A DNA stretch of 58,964 bases from CAYWGR01 sp964458015 (GCA_964458015.1 CAYWGR010000007.1:1-58964), one strand, 5' to 3'. Positions 33,034 to 42,808 are shown, numbered from the stretch's first letter. Translations and numbers: made by a program. Notes: a model not told the origin generated them from the letters alone.

Positions 33034-36000
33034 TTGCGGTTGGACGGCGATTCGGATGTGTCTGCTGGATCGGGATCGGTCAGGACCGTGCGACGGACAT
33101 CGAGCTCGCGCCCGGCGGCATGGTAGGCTATTCCCAATTCATTCAGCTCGGCGTTCGGGTTCAGCTGCTCGCCACGTCGCAGCCATTCCTCAGCGACCTC
33201 GATTACGCGTTGGTGCTGGCTCATCGCATTCCATGCAATGAAGGCGGCGTCAAAAAGGTTTTCAGAAAGCCTGCCATCTTTGTAGATCCGCCAGTAGATT
33301 TCCGCCAGGTCGTTTGCGTCGGCAGTCAAACGGGCTTGCAACAGCATGAGCTGTGTCTTTAGTACAGGGTCCTTTGTTCGGTCCACCAATTGAGCGGCGA
33401 TTTCGGCCTGGCTGTGTTCAACCAGTTCGGCGGCAATCAATTCCAGGCATTGGCGTCGGCCGATCAAATCGGACGATGCGATTTCGGCGGCATCCAACAG
33501 CAGTTGATACCGTTGGTGACCTTGGCAAATATCAGCCCGCCGGTATAGGGTTTCGAAGCGCTGTTGCGGGGTCAGCTCTTTGATGGCCAGCGCGCGGACG
33601 AACAACTCGTCGGCAGGCGACCGGTTGCCGTACTTGGCCAGGAGTTCCGCTAGTTTGGCCAACTGTTCGGGAGCGGGGTTGGCAGCGGATGCCCAACGTC
33701 GCGCCATTGCGACTGCCTCGGCGGCCTTCTCCAACCGCAGCAGAAGTTCTACCGCGATGCAGTGTCGCTCGAAATTGCGATCGCCATTACCGGTTTGCAG
33801 AGCCGCTTGTGCGTGCGCGAGAGCTTCGTTCAATCGGCCGGCCTTTGCGGCAGCCTGGGCCAAGCAGTCTTGGTCTGCGGCTGCTAAGGTTTCGGACGGC
33901 TGGCAGGAAAGAATCTCGTACCGTTGAAGCGGCGAGAGCGAGCGGAAGTTTTCCTCGGTCACATGTCGCGTGAGCATGTCGGGTCCTTGGCGGGCGACAT
34001 CTTTCAGCAATTCCACGGTTTGCTCTCGGGTGGCGAGCCGTGGATCCTGCTCGTAACACCAGGCGGTCAACAACAGCAGCAGGCTGTGCCGCGGCTGAGC
34101 CTTCGAAGCGTCGCGAAGGAGGTCGAGGGCCGTGGGCCAATCGGATCGATCGATTGCCGCAAAGGCTTTGGCAACGCACCGATCGACGGCTGGTTCCGGC
34201 GACCGGCGATCGAGTCGAACGTATCCTGGCCAATGGGCATCTACCAGAGGCACATCCACATTCTTGATTTCGGAGCGGACCAACTCCCAGCGGGCTAGGG
34301 TTTTTCCGGCTGCGTCTTCCATTATGACCGTCTGCCGAGCGGTTGAGCCTTCGAAGCGCAAACGTCCGGAGAGTTTGCCCTCTAGCTGCGACTGCCAGAA
34401 TCGAGGTATGGCTGTCGACTTGGCAATTTCGGTTTCAAGCCACGTATTGGCGGAGATCGGCAGACCATTTGGAATCAGACGGACACGAGCTGCGGAACCT
34501 TTGGCGACGTGGAACAGACGGCCCAAATCATCGTTCGTGCGATGGGGCAGCCAAGGGAGCCGACCGTCAGCCACTTGGCGAACGCACTGGCCCCAATTGC
34601 CGAGTTCGACCAATCCAAGGCCGGGCCAGGCGATTGCCGCTGCATCTCCCTGGGCTCGCAACACACAGTCGGACAAGCGGAGCTCCATGCGTCCCTCGTG
34701 AAGTTGCAGCACGATCGTTTCCGATCCGGGCACGCCGGTCTGCGTGCGGCGCCACTCCCAGAGCCCCGATTCGGGCACACGGCGACTGCCGAGCAAGCCG
34801 AGTTCCTCCGGCTTGGCAGCCGGCATGGAGGACAGACGCAGCGGTGGAGTGTTTTTCTTGGCCCAAGGAGCGATCAGGGGTTGCTCCAAGGAGAGCTCCG
34901 TTCGGTCCCATGGGCGATTGGATCGTTGGGCTGCGTATCGGCTGCGACGCAGGAGCGTTAATAGATTCGATAACGCGTCGTGAACGTCCTGCGTTTGCGA
35001 AAGGATCAGCGCTGCCCGGGGTTCGTCGGGGGCAATGCTGCCCGATCCGCCCACGGCGTCCCAAGTCGTTGGATATACTGTCGAGGTAACCATGTCGATC
35101 AGGCTGTCGAAATCCAACGGCTCGTCAGGTCCAACGGGATGCACAGTCGCTGGCCGCGAGATGCGTTGCGTGGTACTCACAGGCGACAGCTTACGGAGTC
35201 GGTCGAAAAGAACGTCGATTTGTTCGTGAATGTCGTCGGTGGCGTTTACGACGAAGTCGAGCGTTGGCTCGAAGAAAACGATACTTCCCGGACCACCGAC
35301 GGCATCCCACGTTGTAGGCATGACTGTACTTGTAATCATGTCGACGGAAGAATCACTGTCAAGGATGTATTGTGATTCGGGACGCTCGTTGGGCTGGGAA
35401 TCAACCAATGGGGTAAGTTGCTTGTTCAGAGCACCAAGCCGCGCTACGTCGTTTGGTTCAGACTTGTTGGATTGGGACACGGCCTCGTTGCCGCCGCTGG
35501 ACATGCTGACCACACCGGAATCGGAAGGCTGACCGCCAGAACGGCCGGAGGAGCCGAAAGTGCCGCCGCCCATGCCGCCCTTTCCTTCAAATGCGCTGCG
35601 GCCGCCGAATGTACCGCCTCCGGCCCCCATGGCCATGCCGCCCATTCCTCCCCCCATTCCACCGCCCATGCCTCCACCGAATCCACCAAATCCGCCGCCG
35701 CCCATACCGCCAACGTTGCCGCGTCTGAAATTCTGCAAGGACGGCTCGTCAGGCAATTCGGCATACTCGTATACGATGCCGCGGCCCGAGTGGAGACGTG
35801 GCCGTAGGAAATCGGAACTTCCAGCTGCTTCGGGTGTGGTGATTATGAGTGCGTCGCCCTGAACAACGTAGGTTAGGTGGATATCGCGCAACATCCATCG
35901 GAGCGATTCGCCAGCCGGGACCTCGCGCCACTGGGCGGTAATAGGCGTTTGGGGGTCGATTCCAACGTTGCTCAGAGCACGTTCGTCGACGAGAATAGTG

Positions 36001-38987
36001 CCATCCAACGTTCGCGCAAGCGTTTTAACGGCATCGTCCAACGGCGTCCCTTTGAAATTCATGCTAACCGGTCGCTGCAACTTGGCGCGAAGTTGTTTTT
36101 CGGCCGTTAATTGGTGATCCAAATAGGGATTGACCAGCAGACTAGCCTTGGGTTCGCGTTCCGTAAGCAGCAGGTCTGCCACTGGGTAGACCTCGGTGGT
36201 AATGCGACTTTCGGCCTCCTCTGGCGTCGTAATCACCAATCGGTGAGGTTCTTCTACAAGAGCCAGATGGGTTTGACCGAGCAGAAACCGCGCGTAGTTG
36301 CGCAAAGACATTCGGCCGTAGCCGCAGCCCGACAGGGGCGTATCGCTGTTGATTCCAACGTCCTTAAGTGCTTCTCGATCCAATACAATATTCATGCTTG
36401 GATCACCGGCGAGCATGGTTACAAGGTCGCCCACGGTAAAGCCGCTTTGCGTAAATGGGGATGCCAAGAGACGGCGGGCGATGACTTTTTGCACTAATAG
36501 GCGTCTTGCAGGCTTAGCATGGGGAATTAGCGACTGAAATAAATTCTCTTCGTTCTCGGCGTAGACCGCATTTTTGGGGTTGTACGGATTGGCATTAGGC
36601 AACGGCTGAGCTGACCAGCACACCTTTACTTCGCGCAATAGCTGCTCGGCATAAGGATGTCGCCGCAGAAAATCTGGATCGGCTTTGGGTCGGGGCGCCA
36701 ATCGTGAAAGTATGTTATCGGCATCGGTCCGCAGCTCTTGCGATGAAGATGAATCGGCCGGATCCAATAGGGCACGATAATTGCCAATGATCCTCAACAA
36801 CAGCTCCCGCTGGATGCCGGCCTTGGCTCGCTCGCGCAACCCGGCATACTCAGGCGATTTGGCAGCCAATGGCGAGTTCCGAACAGCGTCGAGCAGTTGA
36901 TCTGCCAGCGAGGCATTGCCGCCGGCGATGGCAGCGTGAACCGCGCGAATGGTTTGCGAGAATCGTTGCTCGTCGGACTCTTTGCCAATGCGTCCCGCAC
37001 GTTGCTCGGCTTTGCGAATCCATTCTTCCGAGAGCGGATTGTGCTGTTGGGCGTCGGCTGGCTTCCAGTAGCGATGCCGTTGCCGCCGGTTGATCGCCCA
37101 TGTGGCGTATTCCTGCTCGCTCTCCAATACCAAAAATGCCGTGACGGGCGATAGTAGGCTCCATTCTTGCGAAAGAGCGATCATTTGCTGCTTTTCGGGG
37201 TCGCTTTGATCCGGCTGCCATTGGCGGCGCAGTCGATCGAGGCTGTATTGCGCCCAGAGACGCCCGACAAAGACATCGTCCCGCTTCGGATCGACGGCCA
37301 GCTCCCATTGTTTGGTCACGGGCTTGTCGTCACGGATCGTGGTCAGGCTTAGACGCAGTTTTTCGTGCGGGCTGATGCGGCCGAAAATGTGCAAGGCGCG
37401 ACCGGGAAGCCATGCGGTTGGATAGAACAAATCGTCCGGCTGTGCGCCGTCAACCTCGACCTTGACGATCTTTTCCGGGCTGGGCAATCCCGCTAAGAGC
37501 CAGGCGGCAAAACTTCTTTGATCCAACGCGGAGTCGGCGAGGTCGAATACCAAGCCGCCGCTTGCGCGCGTCAACGAATCGAACAGGATTCGCCCCTCAT
37601 TGCTGCCGCGGACCAACGCTCCCAGCAGAGACGTATGCGATTCCTGCAGACGGACGGCCAATTGTTTGCAAATCGCATCGAGGGCGACGTTGTCTTGCTC
37701 GCCATCACCAACGTAGACGATCAAACGTCGCCGTGAGGATTGGGGCTCGAACAGGGCTATGGCCTTGCGAAGGGCGGCATCCAAATCGGTTCCACCCAGG
37801 CAAAACTCGCGGTCGAACTGTTTGAGGGCAGTCTCGACTTCGGCTCCTCCGCCCGGCTGCCATGCGTCGCCTATCGGCCGGGCATCGACATCAACGCAAA
37901 CGAGCCGGAAGCGATCGGCAGGACCGAGCTTGTGCATGATCTGGCCGACGGTTTGTCGCAACAGTTGGCATTTGCGCATGCTCGAGGATGTGTCGGCCAG
38001 CACCAGGACATCGGCTGACGGCGGCACAATAATTTTGGTTGGTGACTGACTTCCGGCCGAGTCGGTATCGCCGGCTGCGCGAGGAATGGATGCCTGAAAG
38101 TATAGGGCTCGAAGGCCCTGCCAAGGATTAGCGATGGCGTTCTGGCGATCCTGCGGCGGTGCAACGAGCGGGTCTACCGTATAGCTGCGCAGCGAGACCT
38201 GAGCCCCGGAATACTCGGGAAAGTTCAGCAGGAAATCGGATTGCGGCTTGTAGTTTTGGTGGGTCAGTTCGAAGCTGATCGTGCCATCATCTTGGTGACG
38301 AAACGTAACGGCCGGGTGTGAGGGGCTTTTGACTGTTTCGGGCGGAGAAGCCGTTCGGAGGACGCCGCTGAGACGGAAATCCCAGATTGGTTCTAGATCG
38401 GAGAACAGCGGCAAGCGAAAACTGCACAGCCCGCCGGTCGAATCCAAGGGAATGGTGTAATCAAGCAAGATACGTTTGGTGTCTTTTGGTGGAATCGGGA
38501 AGACCCGCATCTTGAACAGGTTATCGCCGATCTGTTCGAGAATGGCGGGATCTCTTCGCCGGTTCACGATTGTTTGATAGACATTGGAGGCCTGCTGACG
38601 CTCGACTAGTTCTCCTTCGACCAACTGCCCTGGAGATACATACATGGCAAAGCGGCTGACGGACGCTCCCAACGGCAGGCTGAAGACAAAGGTGCCTTCC
38701 TCTTGTCGGCTGTAGGGGTTGTAGAACGATTGATCGATCTGAACCAATGCCACGGGTGGTTGCAGGACCACGTGGGCGTGGTAACGCGCGACATTCAACC
38801 GCATGGGCGAATCGGATTGCGAATCTTTGACCACGAGCTGTCCCAGTCCTTGAGCGGGCTTTGCCGATGCGATGCCCGTCGGTTCCGGATTAGGGCCGGG
38901 CTGTGACGGCGGATTGTCGAAGGTGAGGGCCACGGTTGGAAACCACAGGATCGCAAGGATGCAGCAAGCTCGCTGGAGATGGATCAC
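32994..38987 (-). CDS. Giant VIT-vWA-STN-TPR protein (about 1997 aa)
   Basis: The best start is a GTG at 38987 with GAGGAAAAG just upstream; a TTG at 39002 is possible. A signal peptide (CCILAILWFPTVALT) is followed by a VIT domain (about 50-190; YHAHVVLQPPVALVQIDQ, FYNPYSRQEEGTFVF), a vWA domain (about 320-500) with MIDAS motif LADTSSSM and CLGGTDLDAAL, then helices. Two STN-type secretin short domains follow (about 850-940 and 970-1055; KTLARTLDGTILVDERALSN). Next are a Gly/Met-rich linker (about 1100-1160), two repeats of the form MxTSTVxPTTWDAVGGxGS (about 1220 and 1300), and TPR-like helices from about 1600 to the end. VIT-vWA proteins mediate adhesion and STN domains occur in secretins and TonB receptors. 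It is probably periplasmic or surface exposed; its function is not known. Confidence 0.85.
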   Translation of the reverse strand: MIHLQRACCILAILWFPTVALTFDNPPSQPGPNPEPTGIASAKPAQGLGQLVVKDSQSDSPMRLNVARYHAHVVLQPPVALVQIDQSFYNPYSRQEEGTFVFSLPLGASVSRFAMYVSPGQLVEGELVERQQASNVYQTIVNRRRDPAILEQIGDNLFKMRVFPIPPKDTKRILLDYTIPLDSTGGLCSFRLPLFSDLEPIWDFRLSGVLRTASPPETVKSPSHPAVTFRHQDDGTISFELTHQNYKPQSDFLLNFPEYSGAQVSLRSYTVDPLVAPPQDRQNAIANPWQGLRALYFQASIPRAAGDTDSAGSQSPTKIIVPPSADVLVLADTSSSMRKCQLLRQTVGQIMHKLGPADRFRLVCVDVDARPIGDAWQPGGGAEVETALKQFDREFCLGGTDLDAALRKAIALFEPQSSRRRLIVYVGDGEQDNVALDAICKQLAVRLQESHTSLLGALVRGSNEGRILFDSLTRASGGLVFDLADSALDQRSFAAWLLAGLPSPEKIVKVEVDGAQPDDLFYPTAWLPGRALHIFGRISPHEKLRLSLTTIRDDKPVTKQWELAVDPKRDDVFVGRLWAQYSLDRLRRQWQPDQSDPEKQQMIALSQEWSLLSPVTAFLVLESEQEYATWAINRRQRHRYWKPADAQQHNPLSEEWIRKAEQRAGRIGKESDEQRFSQTIRAVHAAIAGGNASLADQLLDAVRNSPLAAKSPEYAGLRERAKAGIQRELLLRIIGNYRALLDPADSSSSQELRTDADNILSRLAPRPKADPDFLRRHPYAEQLLREVKVCWSAQPLPNANPYNPKNAVYAENEENLFQSLIPHAKPARRLLVQKVIARRLLASPFTQSGFTVGDLVTMLAGDPSMNIVLDREALKDVGINSDTPLSGCGYGRMSLRNYARFLLGQTHLALVEEPHRLVITTPEEAESRITTEVYPVADLLLTEREPKASLLVNPYLDHQLTAEKQLRAKLQRPVSMNFKGTPLDDAVKTLARTLDGTILVDERALSNVGIDPQTPITAQWREVPAGESLRWMLRDIHLTYVVQGDALIITTPEAAGSSDFLRPRLHSGRGIVYEYAELPDEPSLQNFRRGNVGGMGGGGFGGFGGGMGGGMGGGMGGMAMGAGGGTFGGRSAFEGKGGMGGGTFGSSGRSGGQPSDSGVVSMSSGGNEAVSQSNKSEPNDVARLGALNKQLTPLVDSQPNERPESQYILDSDSSVDMITSTVMPTTWDAVGGPGSIVFFEPTLDFVVNATDDIHEQIDVLFDRLRKLSPVSTTQRISRPATVHPVGPDEPLDFDSLIDMVTSTVYPTTWDAVGGSGSIAPDEPRAALILSQTQDVHDALSNLLTLLRRSRYAAQRSNRPWDRTELSLEQPLIAPWAKKNTPPLRLSSMPAAKPEELGLLGSRRVPESGLWEWRRTQTGVPGSETIVLQLHEGRMELRLSDCVLRAQGDAAAIAWPGLGLVELGNWGQCVRQVADGRLPWLPHRTNDDLGRLFHVAKGSAARVRLIPNGLPISANTWLETEIAKSTAIPRFWQSQLEGKLSGRLRFEGSTARQTVIMEDAAGKTLARWELVRSEIKNVDVPLVDAHWPGYVRLDRRSPEPAVDRCVAKAFAAIDRSDWPTALDLLRDASKAQPRHSLLLLLTAWCYEQDPRLATREQTVELLKDVARQGPDMLTRHVTEENFRSLSPLQRYEILSCQPSETLAAADQDCLAQAAAKAGRLNEALAHAQAALQTGNGDRNFERHCIAVELLLRLEKAAEAVAMARRWASAANPAPEQLAKLAELLAKYGNRSPADELFVRALAIKELTPQQRFETLYRRADICQGHQRYQLLLDAAEIASSDLIGRRQCLELIAAELVEHSQAEIAAQLVDRTKDPVLKTQLMLLQARLTADANDLAEIYWRIYKDGRLSENLFDAAFIAWNAMSQHQRVIEVAEEWLRRGEQLNPNAELNELGIAYHAAGRELDVRRTVLTDPDPADTSESPSNRNHRNRRFQGAGFF

Positions 38988-39002
38988 GGCTCTTTTCCTC
39001 AA

Positions 39003-39414
39003 GATAAGGTGGTCATAGTCTGAGAAGGCGTTGGGAATCGCTTGCCAACACTAAGACTAGTTTCCTTTATTACTACAGACCGGTCCATACTGCGATCTGG
39101 GGGGGTATTTCTGGGGGGGCGTTTATTCGAGTGGCGTGAATCGTTGTTGATACCGAGGTTGCCCATGATCCTTATTGAGCTCTACACAGCCAAAGAACCA
39201 TTTTTGAGACGGTATTTGTATTGAGGCACCTGCAAAGCCAGGGGGGGAAGTGAGTTAACTAACTAATCTCACTGCTGTCCGGCTAAGGTTTTGGAATTTT
39301 GACCTAACTACAGAATCTATTGGGCGTTACGGTTACAAATGGTTGTTTTCGATTTCAACTTGGACGTAGGCTATAGCCATTTCCAACCCGCTTTGGCGGC
39401 GAAGGGGATGAGCT
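39003..39414. other. Divergent spacer upstream of the giant genes
   Basis: About 410 bp lie between the giant VIT-vWA gene and a transposase remnant. It contains several G-runs (39100-39120, 39240-39250) and no gene. It should include the promoter for the minus-strand giant genes, but no convincing -35/-10 pair could be singled out. Confidence 0.4.
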
Positions 39415-39788
39415 ATGCACGACGGACAATTCATCTTCGCTCAATTGATGGATTTCCTTCCGAGACACGAATTCAACAAGTGCGTTCGTCGCTACCGGGG
39501 CAACTCGCGGAATCGCGGGTTCTCGTGTTTCGATCAATTCTTCTGCATGGCATTCGCGCAACTGACCTACCGCGAAAGTCTGCGGGACATCGAAACGTGC
39601 CTGCGAGCGATGGGCCCGAAGTTGTATCACGCCGGCTTGCGTGGAAGAATTGCCAGAAGCACTTTGGCCGACGCCAACGAGCGTCACGATTGGCGAATCT
39701 ACGCCGACTTCGCTCATGTCTGATTGCGGTCGCCAAGAAACTTTACATCAACGATGGTTTTGCCGTGGACTTGGACGCGACCGCCTAA
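39415..39788 (+). pseudogene. Truncated IS4-family transposase (DUF4372 type)
   Basis: The first 103 codons match the N-terminal part of IS4-like transposases with a DUF4372 domain: GQFIFAQLMDFLPRHEFNKC, FCMAFAQLTYRESLRDIE, KLYHAGLRG and RSTLADANERHDWRIYADFA. The next expected segment (LIAVAKKLYINDGFAVDLD) is in a different frame from about 39720. The protein then ends before the catalytic DDE region, which is deleted. No terminal inverted repeats were recognised. This is a dead insertion-sequence remnant. Confidence 0.85.
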
Positions 39789-39933
39789 TGAAATGGCAGA
39801 ATGGCGGGATTCTGGCAGTTCCGAAAGTTTCCGATAAAGGCGACATTCTAAAAACCGATGCGATGGAAACAGCGGAACAGTTGGGGAAGTCTCTGTGAGC
39901 AGGAGGAATAAGAGCTGCCACGTGAATGCGGGT

Positions 39934-40150
39934 TGGCGGCAAGGCCGCCGTACCGGCGGCTGCTAAACGAGGGTTTGGCATTCCGGCGGCCGCTAAACTG
40001 TTGTGCAATCTGCGCACATTCCGGGAGCTGTTAGCTCCCGGCTATACTAAACTGTTGTGCAATCCTCGCGTATCCGGGGAGCTGTTAGTTACGGGCTATA
40101 CGGTTGTGCTTTCGCGGTATGCAAATAAACCGCCGTAATCTTTACTGGGC
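39934..40150. repeat. Multi-hairpin dispersed repeat, copy 1 (internally duplicated)
   Basis: It contains the hairpin GCCGCCG-TAC-CGGCGGC (39944-39960), a GCTAAACTGTTGTGCAAT linker, and the hairpin CGGGAGCT-GTT-AGCTCCCG (40022-40040). Two further partial units follow (to about 40104), and then a GTAATCTTTACTG tail. It shares these parts in the same order with copies at 44.8 and 46.9 kb. Confidence 0.8.
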
Positions 40151-40283
40151 CCTGCGGAATCCAATTGATTGCAATTTTGGCGATGTGTTGGTATAGTCAA
40201 CCTCAACATCTCGAGCCGGTGGCCCGGAACCCATCGGCGTGGCGATTTGGCTTCTTTTCCACTTATTCAAAGGAGGGAGAAGT

Positions 40284-41027
40284 ATGTCTCGAAGGTTTGC
40301 TACGGTCTGCCTCGTTGCCATTGGATGTTTTGCTGCCGGCGGCCTTCCGGCCAAGGACAAACAGACATCCTCGGAGCCGGCGCTCCGCACGGGCCAAGCG
40401 GCCATCGAAAAGGCGCTACAAGAGCCTGTGGATTTGAAGTTTGTAGAGACTCCGCTCTCGGATGTAATTGCTTATCTGGAAAAACAGGCAAAAATTGAAA
40501 TTGTCTTGGATGAAAGAACTTTAGCCGATGTCGGCTTAACCAAGGATACGCCTGTGACTATTGAGTTATCGGCATTGCCGCTTCGTTCGGCACTGAATTT
40601 GATGCTGAGGCAATTTAGTTTGACGTGGTTGATTGAAAATGACGTGTTGTTTATCACAACGCCCGAAGAAGAGGATTCACTACTGACCACGAAAGTCATT
40701 GATGTTGCGGACCTGGTGGTATGCAAAAACACCCAAGGCGAACTTTGGGATGACTATGATTCCTTGATCGATGCCATTAGCACAACAATCCTGCCGACGA
40801 CCTGGGATCAGGTTGGCGGCCCGGGCAGTATTGTGCCTGCAAATTTCGGCACAGCCAAAGCAATTGTGGTATCGCAAACCTACAAGGGGCACCGCCAAGT
40901 TGCGGAATTACTCGAAGGTATTCGCGCCATTGCAAAGAAGAATCCAGACGCGGGGCCTCCGCAGCGCGATCCGCCAAAACCGGATGCCGACGAGAATCAT
41001 TCACCCTATGTCCTAGGATCTTTCTAA
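40284..41027 (+). CDS. Secreted protein with STN-like and PTTWD repeat modules
   Basis: The 247-aa protein starts at the ATG after an excellent AAAGGAGGGAG ribosome-binding site; the longer open frame is not needed. A signal peptide (MSRRFATVCLVAIGCFAAGG) is followed by an STN-like domain (about 45-135; VDLKFVETPLSDVIAYLEKQ, IVLDERTLADVGLTKDTPV, VLFITTPEE). A second domain (about 145-225) contains LIDAISTTILPTTWDQVGGP, then GSI and a C-terminal helix. Both domains correspond to segments of the 2-kb-distant VIT-vWA-STN giant protein, which is on the opposite strand. It is likely periplasmic and may act with the giant protein; that link is inference from shared modules. Confidence 0.8.
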   Translation: MSRRFATVCLVAIGCFAAGGLPAKDKQTSSEPALRTGQAAIEKALQEPVDLKFVETPLSDVIAYLEKQAKIEIVLDERTLADVGLTKDTPVTIELSALPLRSALNLMLRQFSLTWLIENDVLFITTPEEEDSLLTTKVIDVADLVVCKNTQGELWDDYDSLIDAISTTILPTTWDQVGGPGSIVPANFGTAKAIVVSQTYKGHRQVAELLEGIRAIAKKNPDAGPPQRDPPKPDADENHSPYVLGSF

Positions 41028-41058
41028 TCCATTTCGCGGCAAGCTTGCGGAATGGAAA

Positions 41059-41631
41059 CTATTGTCCTGGTTCGCAGGGCAACTGACGCGGATAGGGCAC
41101 GGGGAACTTGGGCGGCAATGGCTGGCCGTATGTTTCGGACCAGTCTTCCCGCTCGTCTTCCGTCGCGTAGTAGCGGAGCCAAATATCGGGATCGAAGTTC
41201 GCGCCCGTGCAATCCCAGTGGAGATAGTTATTGGGCCAGTCGATTTTCTTTTCTCGGGCGGGCAGGATGTCGCGGAACAACAACCGATAAAGCTCGCGAT
41301 CGCTCAGATGATCGGTGAAATCCAGCACAATCCGCTTCTGATACAGCTTACGGATCACGTCCCAAAGGATCTTGTGAAGATCTTCGTCTTCGATCGCTTC
41401 AGGCCGGGGCGGCCTGAGTTCCGGATCGAACCAACGATAGATCGGCAGGACGGGAGCTTGTTCCCAGGCCAACATCGCGGCAAGAAATTCGTTCTCGGCA
41501 GCCAGCGAAAAATGCTGGACATTGACGCGAGTAATCGATTCGTCGAAGTAGCGTTCCAACTCATCTCGCAACTCGGCGTTGCGAAGAATTTGATCGACCT
41601 CGTCGGGTTGCGGATGGCGCGCGTTCTGCAT
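41059..41631 (-). CDS. Conserved hypothetical protein
   Basis: This is a 190-aa acidic soluble protein with no signal peptide. It is predominantly helical in the first 120 residues (DEVDQILRNAELRDELERYF, HFSLAAENEFLAAMLAWEQA), then has an aromatic-rich C-terminal part (DWPNNYLHWDCTGANFDPD, WLRYYATEDEREDW). I recall no named family. The even codon use and lack of low-complexity sequence argue for a real gene. The ATG follows a GAAAG purine run. It is convergent with the STN-like protein gene, 31 bp away. Confidence 0.65.
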   Translation of the reverse strand: MQNARHPQPDEVDQILRNAELRDELERYFDESITRVNVQHFSLAAENEFLAAMLAWEQAPVLPIYRWFDPELRPPRPEAIEDEDLHKILWDVIRKLYQKRIVLDFTDHLSDRELYRLLFRDILPAREKKIDWPNNYLHWDCTGANFDPDIWLRYYATEDEREDWSETYGQPLPPKFPVPYPRQLPCEPGQ

Positions 41632-42300
41632 GGAAAGTCGTTCTCTCTTCCTTGCCGCTAATTCCTTTTATGTATCCCCTTAGATATCGAGTTTACTTGG
41701 CCTTTATAAAATCTCCAAGAGAGAACACTATGGAAAACCACGTTTTCTTGAGTCATTTTCTGGCGGAAATCGTCACGAACGACAAGGTTGGCAAAATACG
41801 CCCGCACAACCGCTACAACCCGTATATTTTGTCGCAAAAAAAGAAGAGAAATTCGCCCTCGCCGATCTGAATAACGCAAGGATAAGAGAATCCGTCGCAC
41901 CTGAAAACCGATTGGACACAAACGTCTTGCATACTTTTCGGTGCTGTTTGGAAAAGTGGTTATCCACGGCTTCCGCTAAAAATGTTCGTGCCGGTTTGCG
42001 AAGCCGCAGGCGGCTTGTCCGGCGGCGGCAGAGATATTAAGGTCCACGGTATACAGCGGCTTAAAAACACGGCGGGCAAGCCCGCCCGCTTCACGGGTTA
42101 TTTGGTTGGGCCATAGAAAATTCGAGCGCCCGCCCCTGTAGGACAACGAGATCCTTCGCTTCGCTCAGGATGACGGGTTCATCGTTAGAATGACGGGTTT
42201 TCCATCAGGATGATGGTTTTTCATCAGGATGACGGGGGGGCATCAGGATGATGGTTTCCTCGTGACCATCGACTTGGCGGTTCTACCGGGAGTCTTGGTT
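41632..42300. other. Repeat-rich intergenic stretch of about 670 bp
   Basis: There are no genes. It contains a GGCGGGCAAGCCCGCC palindrome (about 42071-42086), a half copy of the TTCGCTTCGCTCAG repeat (42148-42175) and a five-unit tandem repeat listed separately. Confidence 0.6.
42167..42261. repeat. Short tandem repeat, about 5 units of 19-20 bp
   Basis: Units read AGGATGACGGGTTCATCGTT, AGAATGACGGGTTTTCCATC, AGGATGATGGTTTTTCATC, AGGATGACGGGGGGGCATC and a last partial unit. They begin with the AGGATGAC end of the preceding TTCGCTTCGCTC element, so the array probably grew from it. Units are adjacent without spacers. Confidence 0.85.
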
Positions 42301-42768
42301 TTAGGCGTTGCCGTGTCGTTCTGCTTCGATCTGATGCTCTAATTCCGTGATTTTATCGACGCGGCGTGCATGCCGTCCGCCGTCGAAAGCGGTGTTCAGC
42401 CAAATTTCGATCATGCGATCGATCAACCGCTCGCCCAAAAGATCGGCCGAGAGGCAGAGCACATTGGAGTCGTTATGGCGGCGGCTCAATTCGGCGGTAA
42501 TATCATCATGGCATGGGGCGGCTCGAACGCCGGCCACTTTGTTTGCGGCGATGCACATTCCAAGACCGGTTCCGCAGACGAGAATGCCGCGATCGGCTTC
42601 GCCTCGGCTGATTTTGTAGGCTACCTCGGCCGCGATATCCGGGTAATCGACCGAATCGGCCGAAAAAGTGCCCATGTCGATCGGTTCGTGGCCCAGTTTT
42701 TTGACCAGTTCGATAACGCTGGCTCGGATAGCAAAACCGCGATGGTCGGTTCCAATGGCAATTCGCAT
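42301..42768 (-). CDS. rpiB: Ribose-5-phosphate isomerase B
   Basis: This is a 155-aa RpiB/LacAB-type isomerase interconverting ribose 5-phosphate and ribulose 5-phosphate in the pentose phosphate pathway. Landmarks are the phosphate-binding start IAIGTDHRGF, YPDIAAEVA, and the active-site loop CGTGLGM with the general-base Cys at 65 and Thr 67. SRRHNDSN contains the ring-opening His 98 (E. coli numbering is one higher). Length is normal. It starts at the ATG beginning MRIAIG. The TsaC-phosphatase fusion gene lies 40 bp upstream on the same strand, so the two may form an operon. Confidence 0.95.
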   Translation of the reverse strand: MRIAIGTDHRGFAIRASVIELVKKLGHEPIDMGTFSADSVDYPDIAAEVAYKISRGEADRGILVCGTGLGMCIAANKVAGVRAAPCHDDITAELSRRHNDSNVLCLSADLLGERLIDRMIEIWLNTAFDGGRHARRVDKITELEHQIEAERHGNA

Positions 42769-42808
42769 GTGAAATAGATGTTGTTAGTGGCTTATGGTTA
42801 TGACTGGT

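Noticed and set aside
35560..35862. Pro-rich plus-strand frame (PPPMPPF, PPPIPPPMPP)
   Set aside because: It is the complement of the Gly/Met-rich linker of the giant VIT-vWA protein.
42167..42261. Possible CRISPR array
   Set aside because: Units are adjacent, of 19-20 bp, without spacers of constant length and without cas genes nearby.
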